Origin: Rhizomys pruinosus
Taxonomy: Eukaryota; Chordata; Mammalia; Rodentia; Spalacidae
Length of the DNA stretch: 64,000 bases
Reading direction: 5' to 3'
NCBI GenBank assembly: GCA_009823505.1
Contig: VZQC01010425.1
Span: 3,267,810-3,331,809, forward strand
Shown: piece by piece, positions 23,341-34,331 of the stretch
Position numbering within the stretch: position 1 is the stretch's first letter
How the letters are laid out: every line of letters starts with the position of its first letter
The notes under the pieces: model-generated
Seen by the model: the letters and a program-made list of their open reading frames with translations, nothing else
Databases searched by the model: none
Told to the model about the DNA's origin: nothing
Made by a program: the position numbers and the translations under genes

Positions 23341-23580
23341 CAGCCTGGCTCACAGTGCTGGTTATTACCATCAAGTTGGCCAGCCTGGCGCACAGTGCTG
23401 GTTATTACCATCAAGTTGGCCAGCCTGGCTCGCAGTGCTGGTTATTACCATCAAGTTGGCCAGCCTGGCTCGCAGTGCTGGTTATTACCATCAAGTTGGC
23501 CAGCCTGGCTCGCAGTGCTGGTTATTACCATCAAGTTGGCCAGCCTGGCTCGCAGTGCTGGTTATTACCATCAGGTTGGC
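23341..23580. repeat. Minisatellite, six 40-bp units
   Basis: Six head-to-tail copies of a 40-bp unit start at 23,341, 23,381, 23,421, 23,461, 23,501 and 23,541. Each begins cagcctggc and ends with a tcaagttggc-type segment. Differences between units are limited to a few bases (for example cac/cgc at unit positions 10-13 and aag/agg near the end of the last unit). Forty is not a multiple of three, so all plus frames pass through the array and none contains a stop. Confidence 0.98.
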
Positions 23581-24159
23581 AGGACCTAAAATCACCCAAG
23601 AGACAAGCTTCTGGCCATGCCCTTGAGGAACTTTGCAGATGGGGATGAGAGGGGAAGACCTACCCTGACTTTGCACAGTACTACCCCATGGCCTAAGGAC
23701 CTAGACCGAATAGAGGAGAACCAGCATCCATCTCTCTCTGTTTTTCCTAACTTTGGATGGAACGGCGACTAGCTACCTCAAGCTCTGGTTACCACGCCTT
23801 CCTACTGTTATCCCCCACACTGTCAGACAAAATAAACCCTCCCTTTCTTTAGTTGCTTCTAATTAGGTACCTGGTCATAGCATCAGGAAAAGTAACTAAT
23901 GTGTTTACCCACATATGCGAGACTCAGGATTAATGAGACCCACTAGATAATTGCTAAGCACGCAAACTTCATTTTCCTTAAAATAGTGCATGAATACAGA
24001 CTAAGAGGCATAGGTTGCTTCAAAGAAAACATATTTGGTTTTCAGTGTCCATATCAGCGGGGATTGGCTGCTAAGAACCCGGGACCCTCCTCATAAGCAG
24101 ACACTCAAGAATCAGCCGCTCCTGGACAGCCAGACCAGGGAGATGATTCTGAGCTGAAT
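23581..24159. other. Intergenic sequence with a rodent-repeat 3' end
   Basis: The segment 23,815-23,905 (cactgtcagacaaaataaac ... tcatagcatcagg) looks like the 3' end of the same general repeat type as 31,822-32,190. The minisatellite may lie within that element. Nothing else was recognised. Confidence 0.45.
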
Positions 24160-24516
24160 CCAGCAAGCAGTGAATGCTGTAACCTATTGGAAAATGTGGC
24201 TGCTGCGGCTGCTTGGCCGGGGTCCAGCGGCACCCGCCGCACTGCTACCAGCATCAAGCCACGCTAGCCCAGGGCCTCTGCATTCAGGCACCAACCAGAC
24301 GGGGCTGCACTGCACCGTGGCTTTATACAGCTGTGCTCTTGCCTCCCCACCTCCGGGGTCTCCTGCCCTCCCTGGTCTCCTGCCCACCAGGTCATGGCCC
24401 AGGTGCCTCTCAATCTGAACCAGCAACCGGGGAGTTTCTGGCAACAGCATAGTGTTCACAGGGTACTCAGCTATAAGCTGAAACTGGTCTGGAAACACAA
24501 TGAAAATGCTAATTGA
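24160..24516. other. Locally GC-rich segment
   Basis: Base composition rises here, with several CpG sites and cggctgcttggccggggtcc near 24,208. Minus-strand and plus-strand open frames overlap. There is no clear splice or promoter pattern. The inverted repeat begins at its right edge. Confidence 0.4.
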
Positions 24517-25059
24517 CGACACGGATTCTGCTTTCATGTTTTATTAATGACATCTTCACCACGTTTGTAAAGTAATTTACATAATACGCTAATTCTCCCA
24601 AACAGGAGGGAGGGAAGCCCTGATCCCATACTAAAAGAGCAATTCTCTGCCTGTATCAAGGCTACACAAGACTTCTTTTTTTTTTTTAGCATTGTCCCTT
24701 ATGAGGTTTGGGTTGCATTTAAAAAATCTGTCAAGATTGCATTTTCAAATCTACTCTTTGGGGTATAGACTCATTAGTGATATTCAAGGTGGCTTTGGAC
24801 CTTGGGTGTCAGAGTCTTGTCTTAAACAATTAGGACAGATTGGAAGCCAGAGGTTCACCCTGAAGTGAGATGGGAGACTAGGGTGGGGTACCCTGAAGGC
24901 AGCCGGCAGGCACATCAGTCCTGAACTCCTCCCATAAGTCTGGCTGGATCTCACAGTTTATTTCCTACACTCTCACAATTGCTAATTTGATGACTTTTGC
25001 TCCTTGAAAATTTTAGACATGCATAGAATACATTCTGATTACTCTCTAACTCCACCCCT

Positions 25060-25061
<2 letters not shown>
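24517..25061. other. Unique sequence at the outer end of the left arm
   Basis: No repeat was recognised except a short T run at 24,677. Mirrored at about 49,640-50,166. Confidence 0.5.

Positions 25062-25097
<36 letters not shown>
25062..25097. repeat. (CA)n microsatellite
   Basis: About 17 CA units. The mirrored site at 49,589-49,622 is interrupted by extra Gs. Confidence 0.95.
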
Positions 25098-25099
<2 letters not shown>

Positions 25100-25428
25100 C
25101 TCTGATATTTTTTAAATAAAAGAAGAGCTCAAGTCTCCTTTTCCAGAGCTCGTGTCAGTCCATGAGTATCTCATCCATACTCTGCACCTTCCAAGCCAGT
25201 GTGCAAGGCAAGAACCAGCATGATCTGAAGAGCAGCCAGGGAGGATTCCTCCAGAAGACTCCTCAGGGCAGATGCTGCAGGGACTAGGAAATCTGGACTC
25301 AGATTTCTTTGGATTCACAACTTTAGAATGATGAGGATCAAATAGGAAAATAGAGACTATTTTTTTTCCTTTGAATTCTGGAAAGTGTGTTTCACAGAAT
25401 CAGGGAAGTACATAAAAAGGTTAAAAAT

Positions 25429-25580
25429 GGCTGAGTGTGGTGGCACATGCCTTTAATCCTAGCACTTGGGAGGCAGAGGCAGGTGGATCTCTGTGAGTTC
25501 AAGGCCAGCCTGGTCTACAGAGTGAGTTCCAGGCCAGCTGGGGCTACAGGGAGACCCTGTCTCGAAAAGATAAAAAAAAA
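25429..25580 (+). mobile_element. B1 SINE with 16-bp target-site duplication
   Basis: A complete B1 with an A tail. The 16-mer aaaaaggttaaaaatg occurs just before it (25,414-25,429) and just after it (25,580-25,595), which marks a clean retrotransposition. Its mirror image is at 49,092-49,254. Confidence 0.95.
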
Positions 25581-25605
25581 AAAAGGTTAAAAATGCAATA
25601 ATGAT

Positions 25606-25740
25606 AGGCAGAGGCAGGTAGCATCTCTGTAAGTTCAACGGACCAGCCTGGTGACTACAGAGTGAAAGATTCCCAGGAGACCTGGCTGGGAGGAACCTGC
25701 TCCTCAAAAAACACAAAAAAAAAAAAAAAAAAAAAAAAGG
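25606..25740 (+). mobile_element. B1 SINE, indel-scarred, long poly(A)
   Basis: B1 words (gcagaggcaggtagcatctc, accagcctggtgactacag) are interrupted by single-base insertions, followed by about 24 As. The insertions look like sequencing noise more than old decay. Confidence 0.8.
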
Positions 25741-26589
25741 CGGACAGAGAAAATAAGACTCACACTTCGCCTGCTTTCCACTCTCCTGTGGACTTGGTGG
25801 CCCCCACAAGGGCAGTGACAATCAGGACAGTCAACTCACAAAGTCACTTGGCCTGCAACTGCCCTAGTTTCCTTCTATAAAACTTCCTTCTAAAAAAAAA
25901 AATGGGGGAAGCAATGGGGTGCTAAGAATTTTGGCATCATTTTTGCATGGACAACATTTTCACATAAATTCTGCCCTGTCGTCTGATGGACTCTAATAGT
26001 GTACCCTTCCAGGACACAGAGCCAGTTACCCAAAGTGAAGACTGCAGAAGCCCGGCATTCCATCTGTGAAGGAAAGACATCTTTGACAGAAAAGTAGATG
26101 GAGTGTTCCTCGGATAACCTTAGTAACAGCACCCTTGGAAGAAGCTAAGGTTCCGGACAGAAAGGTTGGTTCTATGGTGGTCTAGGGTCATTAATCTCAG
26201 GAAATCTCAGACATGAGAGGGACCAGCGGAAGAGCTGCAATGGAGGCCTGTGCCTCAAGGTTCAGAAAGGGAAAAGACAGACTAGGATGCTGGTGGCTGA
26301 AATGCAATCTGCCTTCTGAATGGATTTTTTTTTTATAATTGCAAAACATGTGTTGTTATTACAATGTGCTTGGCACAGTTTTGCCTCCACTTTGCCTCAG
26401 AAAAGTCATGAATTACAGCTCTATAATGTGGCTCTTTGTATATAACATCTGCTGTACCAACATAGCAACTATGTTCATCATTATAGGTTGAAGATTTTTG
26501 TAAGGAACTTTTTTATTATTTTAATTTGAAAAAAAAAAATCACACCACAGAAGCAGTAGAAAATGAGATTTTGGTAAAGGCCTTTTGTT
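25741..26589. other. Unique sequence, nothing recognised
   Basis: No coding or repeat homology was recognised. Mirrored almost exactly at 48,080-48,930. Confidence 0.5.
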
Positions 26590-26738
26590 GTAGTTTTTTG
26601 TTTGTTTGTTTGTTTGTTGAGACGGGATCTCACTCTGTAGCTAGCCCTGGCTGGCCTCAGACATATGAATTCATTTGCCTGTCTGTGCCTCCCAAGGGCT
26701 GGGATTAAAGGTGTTCACCACCACACCTGGCTTATTAA
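26590..26738 (-). mobile_element. B1 SINE
   Basis: The complement of a B1 with a (GTTT)n head from its A-rich tail, then gagacgggatctcactctgt and gggattaaaggtgttcacca. It is the left partner of the plus-strand B1 at 47,938-48,075. Confidence 0.9.
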
Positions 26739-27213
26739 TAAAAATCTTTGAGGCAGTTTTCAGAGTTGTATGTGTCACAGCCAAATATGGTCATATGGGG
26801 ATAGAGGATGTGAACCGGTATTATAGCAGAAAATTTGAAAGGCTTCTGTTTCCTCACACAATATAATTACAACTTATGGAGTAATTTTCAGTGAAATTAT
26901 GGGATCCACACAAGAGGTTTTTAGTTCTTTCTCCTTCCAACTTTCCCCTCCAAGAGAATATTACAGTGAGCATTAATAGAAGGGTCACGTGTGGTGGGAA
27001 CGGTGCATACAGTAAGTCGTCTGAGAATTAGCTGCACATGCATCTTCAGGATAGTCAGCAAAATTCAAATCATGATTGACAGCAAAATCTAACATTAAAA
27101 TGCTCAATCAAGCTGAAATGTGCTTTTGAAGATTTAAAAAGCCTATTATTTCTGTTTTTATCACAATTTTGCATTCAATATCATTGAGCGGTTATGTTTT
27201 AAAAAAAAAAATG
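26739..27213. other. Unique sequence, nothing recognised
   Basis: No coding or repeat homology was recognised. Its mirror is at 47,460-47,935. Confidence 0.5.
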
Positions 27214-27453
27214 CGGGGCTGGAGAGATGGCCCAGCGGTTAAGAGCACCGACTGCTCTTGCAGAGGACCTGGGTTCAATTCCTAACACCCACATGGTGGC
27301 TAAGAACCGTCTTTTACTCCAGTTCCAGGGGAATCCGATGCCCTCTTCTGACCTCCGCGGCATTGCATGACACGGGTGCACCAACCTACAAGCAGACAAT
27401 ACATTCATACACATAAAAAATAATAAATAAAAATTTAAAAAATTTAAAAATAA
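27214..27453 (+). mobile_element. B2 SINE, without internal duplication
   Basis: A complete B2 with A and B boxes and an AAAAAT-rich tail. It lacks the 18-bp duplication. The mirror at 47,225-47,455 has numerous single-base losses. Confidence 0.93.
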
Positions 27454-28078
27454 AATGGTATCATGCTTCAAGATTGTAACATCTAGACCCTCACACATAC
27501 AAGTTTGACTTATTTAGTGTCACATGCTATTCTTCCATCCATCTTATATAATCATTGTAAAATCTGTGCTAACTGACACCTTCAGAACAGGAAGCTATGG
27601 AAAGAAATGGACGCTCTGCCTGTTGGGGAACAGGCTTCCTTATGCAAAAGTCTCCCTTTGTGCTAGCTGAGGATTTGACAAGCTAATTAATTTGTCTTTT
27701 CTCTTACCTAAGTGCTTCTGCCTGTGTCCCCTCAAAGCAGTGTTTATCTTTAGTACTGGCAGCAGCACAGCCACAAACCGTCCCACTATTAGTGTCTTTT
27801 CTGTCAAGGGCGTGGCCAGATGTGGAGAAGGGGGAAATGGGATCCCTCGTAGGGGAGCGGGTGGAGCGGGGGCTCCTGGGATCCTTCATGGGAGGAATGT
27901 AGAGCAGGGACCTTCATGCTGCTATCATTTCAGGGCCCTTGGGACTGTGGTTACACTGATGATGCTGACCCCCTCCCCCATGGTGACTGAGTACAAGCTG
28001 GCACCTGATGAGCTAGGACCAGTTTACACCTGGCCTAGCCGTACTCTTCTGAGTGCAATTGCCTGACACCTAGAATGG
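27454..28078. other. Unique sequence with an unrecognised 124-codon frame
   Basis: A plus-strand frame at 27,692-28,066 is open for 124 codons. Its mirrored copy keeps just part of the frame. No motif is recognised, and I do not call a gene. Confidence 0.4.
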
Positions 28079-28135
28079 GGGAGGGAGGGAGGGAAGGAGG
28101 GAGGGAGGGAAGGGATGAGGGAAGGAATGAGGAAG
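28079..28135. repeat. GGGA-rich purine tract
   Basis: Imperfect (GGGA)n/(GGAA)n. Mirrored as a CCCT tract at 46,556-46,600. Confidence 0.85.
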
Positions 28136-28147
28136 AGTAGAATCATT

Positions 28148-28435
28148 AAAAAGGAAGGAATGAGGGCTGGAGAGATGGCCTAGCAGTTAAGAGCGCTGAC
28201 CGCTCTTATAGAGGACCCGGGTTTGATCCCCAGCACCCACATGGCGGCCGAGAACCGTCCAAAACTCCAATTCCAGGAGAACTCCAGTTCCAGGGGAATC
28301 CGACACCCTCTTCTGACCTCCGCGGCATTGCATGACACGGGTGCACAAACTTGCATGCAGACAGTACATTCATACACATACAGAAATAAATAAAAATTAA
28401 TTAAAAAAATTTTTTTTTAAAAAGGAAGGAATGAG
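28148..28435 (+). mobile_element. B2 SINE with 17-bp target-site duplication
   Basis: A B2 of the duplicated-segment subtype lies at 28,165-28,418. The 17-mer aaaaaggaaggaatgag flanks it exactly (28,148-28,164 and 28,419-28,435). The mirror at 46,245-46,505 is heavily indel-scarred. Confidence 0.95.
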
Positions 28436-28583
28436 CTAGGCATGGTGGTGCACGCCTTCAGGAGGCAGAGGCATGTGGATCTCTGTGAGTTCAAGGCCAG
28501 CCTGGTCTACATAGTGAGTTCTAGGCCACCATGGCTGCAGGGAGACCCCGTCTCATAAAGACCAAAAAGAAAAAAGAAAAATT
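28436..28583 (+). mobile_element. B1 SINE with internal deletion
   Basis: It starts ctaggcatggtggtgcacgc immediately at the right target-site duplication of the B2. It lacks about 20 bp of the usual tttaatcctagcacttgg segment. Its tail is aaaagaccaaaaagaaaaaa. Confidence 0.92.
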
Positions 28584-29418
28584 GCTGTGCTTGCCATGAA
28601 TGTGTGTCAACAGCTATGCTGGAGTTCGGGGCAGTATACTGAATTGGGTCTGAGCAGAAAAGAGGAAGAAGCAGCCTGCAGGGAGACCCTTGCCCTCCAG
28701 ACCTCTTCTCCCAATTTTCATAGGGAGAAATAGAGCCCCCAGCAGTCCACAGCTCAGCCTGGCTTCCCATGACAACATTTATGTTGTACAATTGTGATGT
28801 TTGCCGACTTATACATGTTTGGCTAACAACTTGAGGTTTTGTTTCTGAAACCTCAATGCTTCCTTTGTAACCCAAAACAGAAATATCAGAATATGACCAG
28901 AAAGACAGGCTGTCCTTTGATATTTCCAAACCCAGCTAAAAAGAGGAACCCAGCACTTGAGTCATAACTGTCTCTCACAAACCAACTGTCCTAAGCCGAG
29001 AGCTTGTTATGGGCTCCGAGAGCCACTAGGGCTCTGGATTGATGTGCTCACTTCAGAAGGAAGGGTGTGTGCAAAAGGCAGGAGGGAAGCCTGGGAAATA
29101 AATGAGGGTAACACAGACAAAACTGGGGAAGCCAGAGACTCCAGCCTTCATCCTCCCAAAATAAAGTGAATACAGTCTCCTGTCTGACTCAGGGAGAGCT
29201 CAAGAATCTGCAGAATTGTGGAGAGCAAAGGAAAAAGTATTCTATATGAAGGGCCACCAGGAGCACTGGCAGCCTATGTGTTGAGAGAAGAGAAGGAGAT
29301 CAGTATCCACTACAGGGCCTGGAGGACACCAACAGAGCTATGCATGTGCCTGAGCAAACCCAAGAGAGGAAGATACACACACAACTGCCCCAAGCCACAA
29401 AGAGCTGACTTTAACACT
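28584..29418. other. Unique sequence, possible retrocopy of unknown origin
   Basis: A minus-strand frame at 28,507-28,929 (its first part lies in B1 sequence) and plus frames at 28,957-29,169 and 29,218-29,436 are each open for about 70-140 codons. I recognise none of them. The block is unchanged in the right arm. Confidence 0.4.
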
Positions 29419-29423
29419 AGATG

Positions 29424-29478
<55 letters not shown>

Positions 29479-29585
29479 AATAGGGAGATAGGTAGATAGA
29501 TTATAGATACATAGATCGATGACAGATAGATAGATAGATTGATGACAGATAGATAGATGATAGATACATAGATCAATAAATCAAT

Positions 29586-29634
<49 letters not shown>
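29419..29634 (+). repeat. (GATA)n microsatellite, compound
   Basis: About 215 bp of GATA units with GACA, GATT and GATC interruptions between two purer blocks. The mirrored array at 45,018-45,236 has the same outline but is broken by unrelated insertions such as tcactcaagatgactatg near 45,128. Confidence 0.97.
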
Positions 29635-29635
<1 letters not shown>

Positions 29636-30453
29636 CTAGGATAAAACTGATGAGTGAACATTGGCCTGGATCTAAAGTGAACCTTACAAACATACCTAGA
29701 AGATTCTGTCCAACTTCAGTAGAATCGAAATTCTTCCCAAGTACAAATACAACGTTCCCCAGCATAGAACATAAAAGCAACCACAAAGTAAGTCAATACA
29801 TTTTGGAATCCTACAGTACCTTTTCCAACCACAATTCTATTAAAAAAATATTTAAAATGTATGGAAACTAAACAATATGCTCCTAAATGAATGCATAGTC
29901 AATGAAAAAAGTTTAAAGTTAGAAAATGCTTTGAAGTGAACAAAATAGTCTTCTAATACATAAAACTTCAGCAAAAACAGGCTTAAGAAAGTTTATGGCA
30001 GTAAACACAGTAAAGAAAGGAAGATCCTAGATAAACAACTTAATGTTGTACCTTAAGGAAAGAAAAGGAGGAAAAAAGTAGGCCCAAAGTTTACAGAGTG
30101 AAAGTAATAATTGGGACAGGAGCAGAAATAATTAAAATAGAGAGGCGGAAAAACATCAGTTTTTGTTTTCTTTTAACAAAAATCAATGAAATTTCAGCAG
30201 GTCTAACAGGAAAAAAAAAATAGAAGACTGAAGTCAGAATGTGAAAGACATTTTAGCTCAGCACTGCCATACAAAAGTTACGGCTACTTTGAATAATTAT
30301 GGTAGGTAATCTAGAAGGAATGTCTACATCTCTGGATATGAGCAGACTGGCAAGCCTGAACGCTGAAGAAGCAGCAAATCAGACTACATCAGTCACACAG
30401 AGGGAAACAGAAGCAGAAAAAAATGAAACGAATTTGCCCTTTAAATGAAGTGA
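29635..30453. other. AT-rich unique sequence
   Basis: Some phrases (ctaaagtgaaccttacaaac, gaaacagaagcagaaaaaaa) suggest old LINE-1 sequence, but I cannot place them with confidence. Mirrored at about 44,100-45,010. Confidence 0.4.
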
Positions 30454-30684
30454 GGGCTGGAGAGATGGCCTAGCGGTTAAGAGCACCAACCGCTCTTGCA
30501 GAAGACCCAGGTTCAATCCCCAGCACCCACATGGCGGCCGAGAACCGTCTGTAACTCCAATTCCAGGAGAACTCCAGTTCCAGGGGAATCCGACACCCTC
30601 TTCTGACCTCTGCGGCATTGCATGACACGGGTGCACAAACTTGCATGCAGACAGTACATTGATACACATACAGAAATAAATAAA
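30454..30684 (+). mobile_element. B2 SINE, duplicated-segment subtype
   Basis: A full B2 ends in an aaataaataaa tail that runs straight into a B1. The flanking words aaatgaagtga (30,443) and aaataaagtga (30,872) suggest that the B2 carries the B1 within its tail. Confidence 0.93.
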
Positions 30685-30833
30685 GGCTGGGCGTGGTGGC
30701 GCACGCCTTTAATCCTAGCACTTGGGAGGCAAAGGCACGCGGATCTCTGTGAGTTCGAGGCCAGCTTGGTCTACAGAGTGAGTTCCAGGACAGCCAGAGC
30801 TACAGGGAGACCCTGTCTCAAAAAGACCAGAAA

Positions 30834-30876
<43 letters not shown>

Positions 30877-30878
30877 AG
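30685..30878 (+). mobile_element. B1 SINE with (AAAT)n tail
   Basis: A complete B1 with about 12 AAAT units as tail. It is probably inserted in the tail of the B2 before it. Confidence 0.94.
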
Positions 30879-30982
30879 TGAAAGAAAGACCCATGGCTTT
30901 CATGCTGAATTCTACCAAACACTTAAGAAAGAACTAATATTACTAATTTCTCTCAAATTCTTCTTTAAAAAAAAAAAAAACA

Positions 30983-31250
30983 TGGGGCTGGAGAGATGGC
31001 CTAGTGGTTAAGAGCGCCGACCGCTCTTGCAGAGGACCCGGGTTCGATCCCCAGCACCCACGTGGTGGCCAAGAACCATCTGAAACTCCAATTCCAGGAG
31101 AACTCCAGTTCCAGGGGAATCCGAGACCCTCTTCTGACCTCCGCAGCATTGCATGACATGGGTGCACAAACTTACATGCAGACAGTACATTCATACACAT
31201 ACAGAAATAAATAAAAATTAATAAAAAAATTAAAGAAAAAAACAAAGAAG
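30983..31250 (+). mobile_element. B2 SINE, duplicated-segment subtype
   Basis: A complete B2 with A and B boxes (gggttcgatcccc) and an A-rich tail. Mirrored at 43,133-43,392. Confidence 0.94.
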
Positions 31251-31398
31251 TTTGGATGTGGTGGCACAAGCCTTTAATCCCAGCACTTGGGAGGCAGAGG
31301 CAGGAGGATCTCTGTGAATACAAGGCCAGCCTAATCTACATATTGAGTTCCAGGCCTGCTGGGGCTACAGAGAGGTCCTGTCTCAAAAAGACCAAAAG
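31251..31398 (+). mobile_element. B1 SINE
   Basis: A B1 follows the tail of the preceding B2 directly and leads into a (GA)n tract. Mirrored at 42,978-43,125. Confidence 0.92.
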
Positions 31399-31409
31399 GA
31401 GAGAGGGAG

Positions 31410-31458
<49 letters not shown>

Positions 31459-31460
31459 AA
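31399..31460. repeat. (GA)n microsatellite
   Basis: About 20 GA units flanked by GAGG and GAAA variants, grown from the B1 tail. The mirrored run at 42,918-42,965 carries extra bases (ctctactatctactctc). Confidence 0.95.
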
Positions 31461-31821
31461 GAAAATCTCAGAATGCCAAAGCCCTGGCTTTCCCCCATTA
31501 CCATGGCCAGATAAGACCACTATACATGGAAAACAAAATTCTCTGATGAGCACAGAAGAAAAACATCAACAGAGCAGAGTAAAGCAAACCCAACAGCACA
31601 TGGACAGATCACTCACTGTGATCAGGTGAGCCTTCCCCAGGATTCAAAGAGCACCTAACAAACACAAGCTTACAACTATGGCTCACTGCAGGATAAGCAT
31701 GAAGGGGAAAACCTCATGATCCTCTATGGATGCAGAAAAAAATTTGACAAAATTCTGTATGAAAAAAAAGGAAATTCCCAAATTATGTAGAAAAGGAATA
31801 TACATCAACATAGCAAAGGCC
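31461..31821. mobile_element. Probable LINE-1 fragment
   Basis: Words such as atggaaaacaaaattctctgat, aggataagcatgaaggggaa and catcaacatagcaaaggcca resemble decayed LINE-1 ORF2 sequence, interrupted by the repeat at 31,822. After that repeat, acatataacaagcccacagctagcatcagactaaac at 32,190 reads like the continuation of ORF2. Confidence 0.6.
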
Positions 31822-32190
31822 AAGGCACAGTAAGTTTCAGTTGTCAACCTGACACACCTGGGAAGGAGGAACCCCAGTGGAGGAATTGGGTTTATCACAC
31901 TGGCCCATGGTCATATTTGTGAGGCATTTTCTTAATTGTTAATTGACACAGGAGGGCCCAGGCAACTGTGGACCCAAGAGAGTTGAATGTGAGCCTGGGA
32001 ACAAGCCACCAAACAACGTTCCTCCTGGGTCTCTGCTCCAGTTCCTGTCTCCAGCTTCCTCCCGTGAGTTCCTGCCTTGGCTTCTCTGGATGATGAACTG
32101 TAAAGGGTTAAATTAAATAAACCCTTTCCTCCCAAAGTTGCTTTGGGTCATAGTGTTTTTCACAGTGACAGAAACCAACTGAGAACAGGC
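31822..32190 (-). mobile_element. Common rodent interspersed repeat inserted in a LINE-1 fragment
   Basis: It shares agttgtcaacctgacacacc, gaattgggtttatcacactg, agttcctgcc and ataaaccctttcctcccaaa with the element at 5,630 and with 60,424-61,020. LINE-1-like words on both sides suggest insertion into an older LINE-1. Family name not assigned. Confidence 0.75.
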
Positions 32191-32525
32191 CACATATAAC
32201 AAGCCCACAGCTAGCATCAGACTAAACAGTGAAAAGTCTACAGCTTCTACTTCTTTGAGACCAGGAACAAGACAAAGGTCCATGCTTTTAGCACTTCTAT
32301 TCACCACAATTAGGAGAAAAAGAGACTAAAGGGCATCTGAATTGGAAATGAAGAAGTAAAACTGATTCTGTTCTGTGCATTAGCTTCATGTTCCTGTGAC
32401 AAAATACTAGAGAGAATAAATTTTAAAGGGGAGGATTTGCTTGGGCTTGGGCAAGTGCCTTCTGTCCCTCATAGTGGAGATGGTATGGCAGAGTCCACAT
32501 CATGGAAGATATAATGAGAAGCTAT
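32191..32525 (+). mobile_element. LINE-1 ORF2 fragment and unassigned repeat
   Basis: The first ~170 bp (tagcatcagactaaacagtg ... attggaaatgaagaagtaaa) correspond to LINE-1 ORF2 just before its FADD box region. They then change abruptly near 32,362 to a segment beginning ctgattctgttctgtgcatt that I cannot name. Confidence 0.55.
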
Positions 32526-32538
32526 AAGAGAAGCCATG
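32526..32538. repeat. LINE-1 target-site duplication, left copy
   Basis: The 13-mer aagagaagccatg recurs at 36,796-36,808. The mirrored pair in the right arm is at 38,413-38,425 and about 41,831-41,842. Confidence 0.9.
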
Positions 32539-32951
32539 TCTCACAAAAACAGACCAGTTGACCAGTGGAACAAAACTGAAAATCCAAACTTGAACACATA
32601 CAATTTCAGCCACCTCATATTTGACAAGGGGGCCAAGAAGACACAATGGAAGAAAGACAGCATCTTCAGCAAGTGATTTTAGCAAAATTGGATCACCACT
32701 TGTAGAAGAATGAAATTAAACCCCTACCTCTCACCCTGTACAAAAGTCAACTCCAGATGGATCAAAGACCTCAACGTGAAACCCCAAACTCTGGAGGTGA
32801 TAGAAGAGAAACTTGGCAGCAGACTATAAGACATAGGCATAAGAAAAGACTTCCTAAATCAGACAGCAGCTGCACAAGAAATAAGATCGACAATTGACAA
32901 ATGGGACCTCATTAAACTCAAAAGCTTCTGTACATCAAAGGAAGCAATAAA

Positions 32952-33173
32952 GTGAAGAGAAAACCCACAGAGTGGGAGGAAACCTTCACTGCAGATACAT
33001 CTGACAAAGCATTGATTTCCAGAGTATATAAACTACTCAAAAAACAAAGAAGAAAGAAAACAAATGACCCACTCAATAGATGGAGCAAAGAGCTGAACAG
33101 AGACTTCACAAGTGAGGAATTAGAGATGGCTGAGAAACATCTTAAAAACCCTGTTCGAAGCATTAACTTATAA
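32952..33173 (+). pseudogene. LINE-1 ORF2 C-terminal fragment
   Basis: The frame of 73 codons reads through ORF2 C-terminal words: a TEWEETFTADTSDKALISRV-type segment at about residues 5-24, then DPLNRWSKELNRDFTSEE at about 38-55. The methionine is internal and the frame closes by a stop soon after. It is a small piece of a protein of about 1,275 residues and has no function alone. Confidence 0.85.
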
Positions 33174-33310
33174 TTAAGGGAAGTGCAAATTAAAAACCAC
33201 TTAAGATATCATCACCACCCCGATAAGACTGGCTAGATCAAGAAAACAAATGATTACAAGTACTGGAGAGGTTGTGGGGAAAAGGGGAGACTCAGCCATT
33301 TGTGGTGGTG

Positions 33311-34231
33311 AATGTAACTTGTATAGCCACTATGAAAAGCATGTGGAGACCCTTGGAAGACTCACAAATGAGCTTGCCATTTGACCAGTCATACCACTCT
33401 GGTAATGCCACAAGACTCATTTTATGCAGAAATACATTGCACAGCTATATTTATTGCAGCTCTCTGTTCACATATACAAAAGCTGGAACCAAGCCCAAAT
33501 GCCCCTCAAACTGACAAGTGGATAAGAAATGTGTTTGGTAGCAGTTCTGAGCACTAATAGTTAACTATCAATCGGTTTCTGCCAGTAAACTCAAGATAGT
33601 TACAAACCTTCAGTAAATGGATGGACTAGAAGTATTATGTTAAGTGAATGTAACACAGTCCCAGAAAAACAAAACAGTGAATGGTATCCTCATTCCTGTG
33701 GATAGCTGTGTTAATAAACCAGTTGTAACATTTCTTGTGAGGGGTATGCATATTGGAAAGAACAACAATAGAAAAGTCTGCATGTTCGGCAAAAAACTTA
33801 CTGAATGGTGACTCTGGAGGGGTGAGGTTGGAGAGACGGATTACCCAGTCTTATGTATTTTGTTTAATGTATAAATTGTATCGATGTGAGTTTAAGCAGT
33901 GATCATAATTTCTTGTGTCCCAAACTTCCATAATGAAGCATTTCATTGGCTTATTTACCTTTTACGACCTCGTAAAGGATCTTATAAATCATGCAGAGTA
34001 TAAGGTGGTCGTGTCTGATAGTTATTAGAAATACCACAAACATTGGTTTAAAGGTCTTTAATAAAAAAGCGTTAATACTCCTTCGAGTTATATTGTGACC
34101 GGAATTAAGCACTTATGTGTGTCCCACCTTGTTCTACATTTGTTACCGTGATACAAATACTTGGTAATACAGTGAAAAGTAACTTGGGATTAACAATACA
34201 ATGGTTTATTCTCTATATTATTTGTGTTATA
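33311..34231 (+). other. Redundant, low-quality contig end
   Basis: The block tracks 34,236-35,030 base for base but with many small insertions, deletions and substitutions (shared words include gtatagccactatg, gagcttgccatttgacc, acattggtttaaagg and cttgggattaaca). It stops at the N. An unmerged overlap between contigs is the simplest reading. Confidence 0.9.
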
Positions 34232-34232
34232 N
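34232..34232. other. Single N, contig join
   Basis: One ambiguous base sits exactly between the two versions of the same LINE-1 segment. Confidence 0.95.
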
Positions 34233-34331
34233 ATGTAAACTTGTATAGCCACTATGGAAAGCCATGTGGAGAACCCTTGGAAGACTCAAAATGAGCTTGC
34301 CATTTGACCCAGTCATACCACTCCTGGGTAT

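Noticed and set aside
23341..23580. CRISPR array
   Set aside because: The 40-bp units abut with no spacers, and the genome is a mammal's. It is a minisatellite.
24184..24537. A 117-codon minus-strand gene
   Set aside because: No domain, splice pattern or homology was recognised. The plus strand is also open over the same GC-rich bases, which is expected by composition.
27692..28066. A 124-codon gene conserved in both arms
   Set aside because: Its presence in both arms reflects the inverted copy, not selection. The mirrored version loses the frame through a small deletion.
28507..28929. A 140-codon minus-strand gene
   Set aside because: Part of it lies in a B1 and the rest has no known family. 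It may be an old retrocopy, but I cannot support that.
31399..31460. GAGA-type regulatory element
   Set aside because: The (GA)n run directly continues a B1 tail and is best read as a microsatellite.
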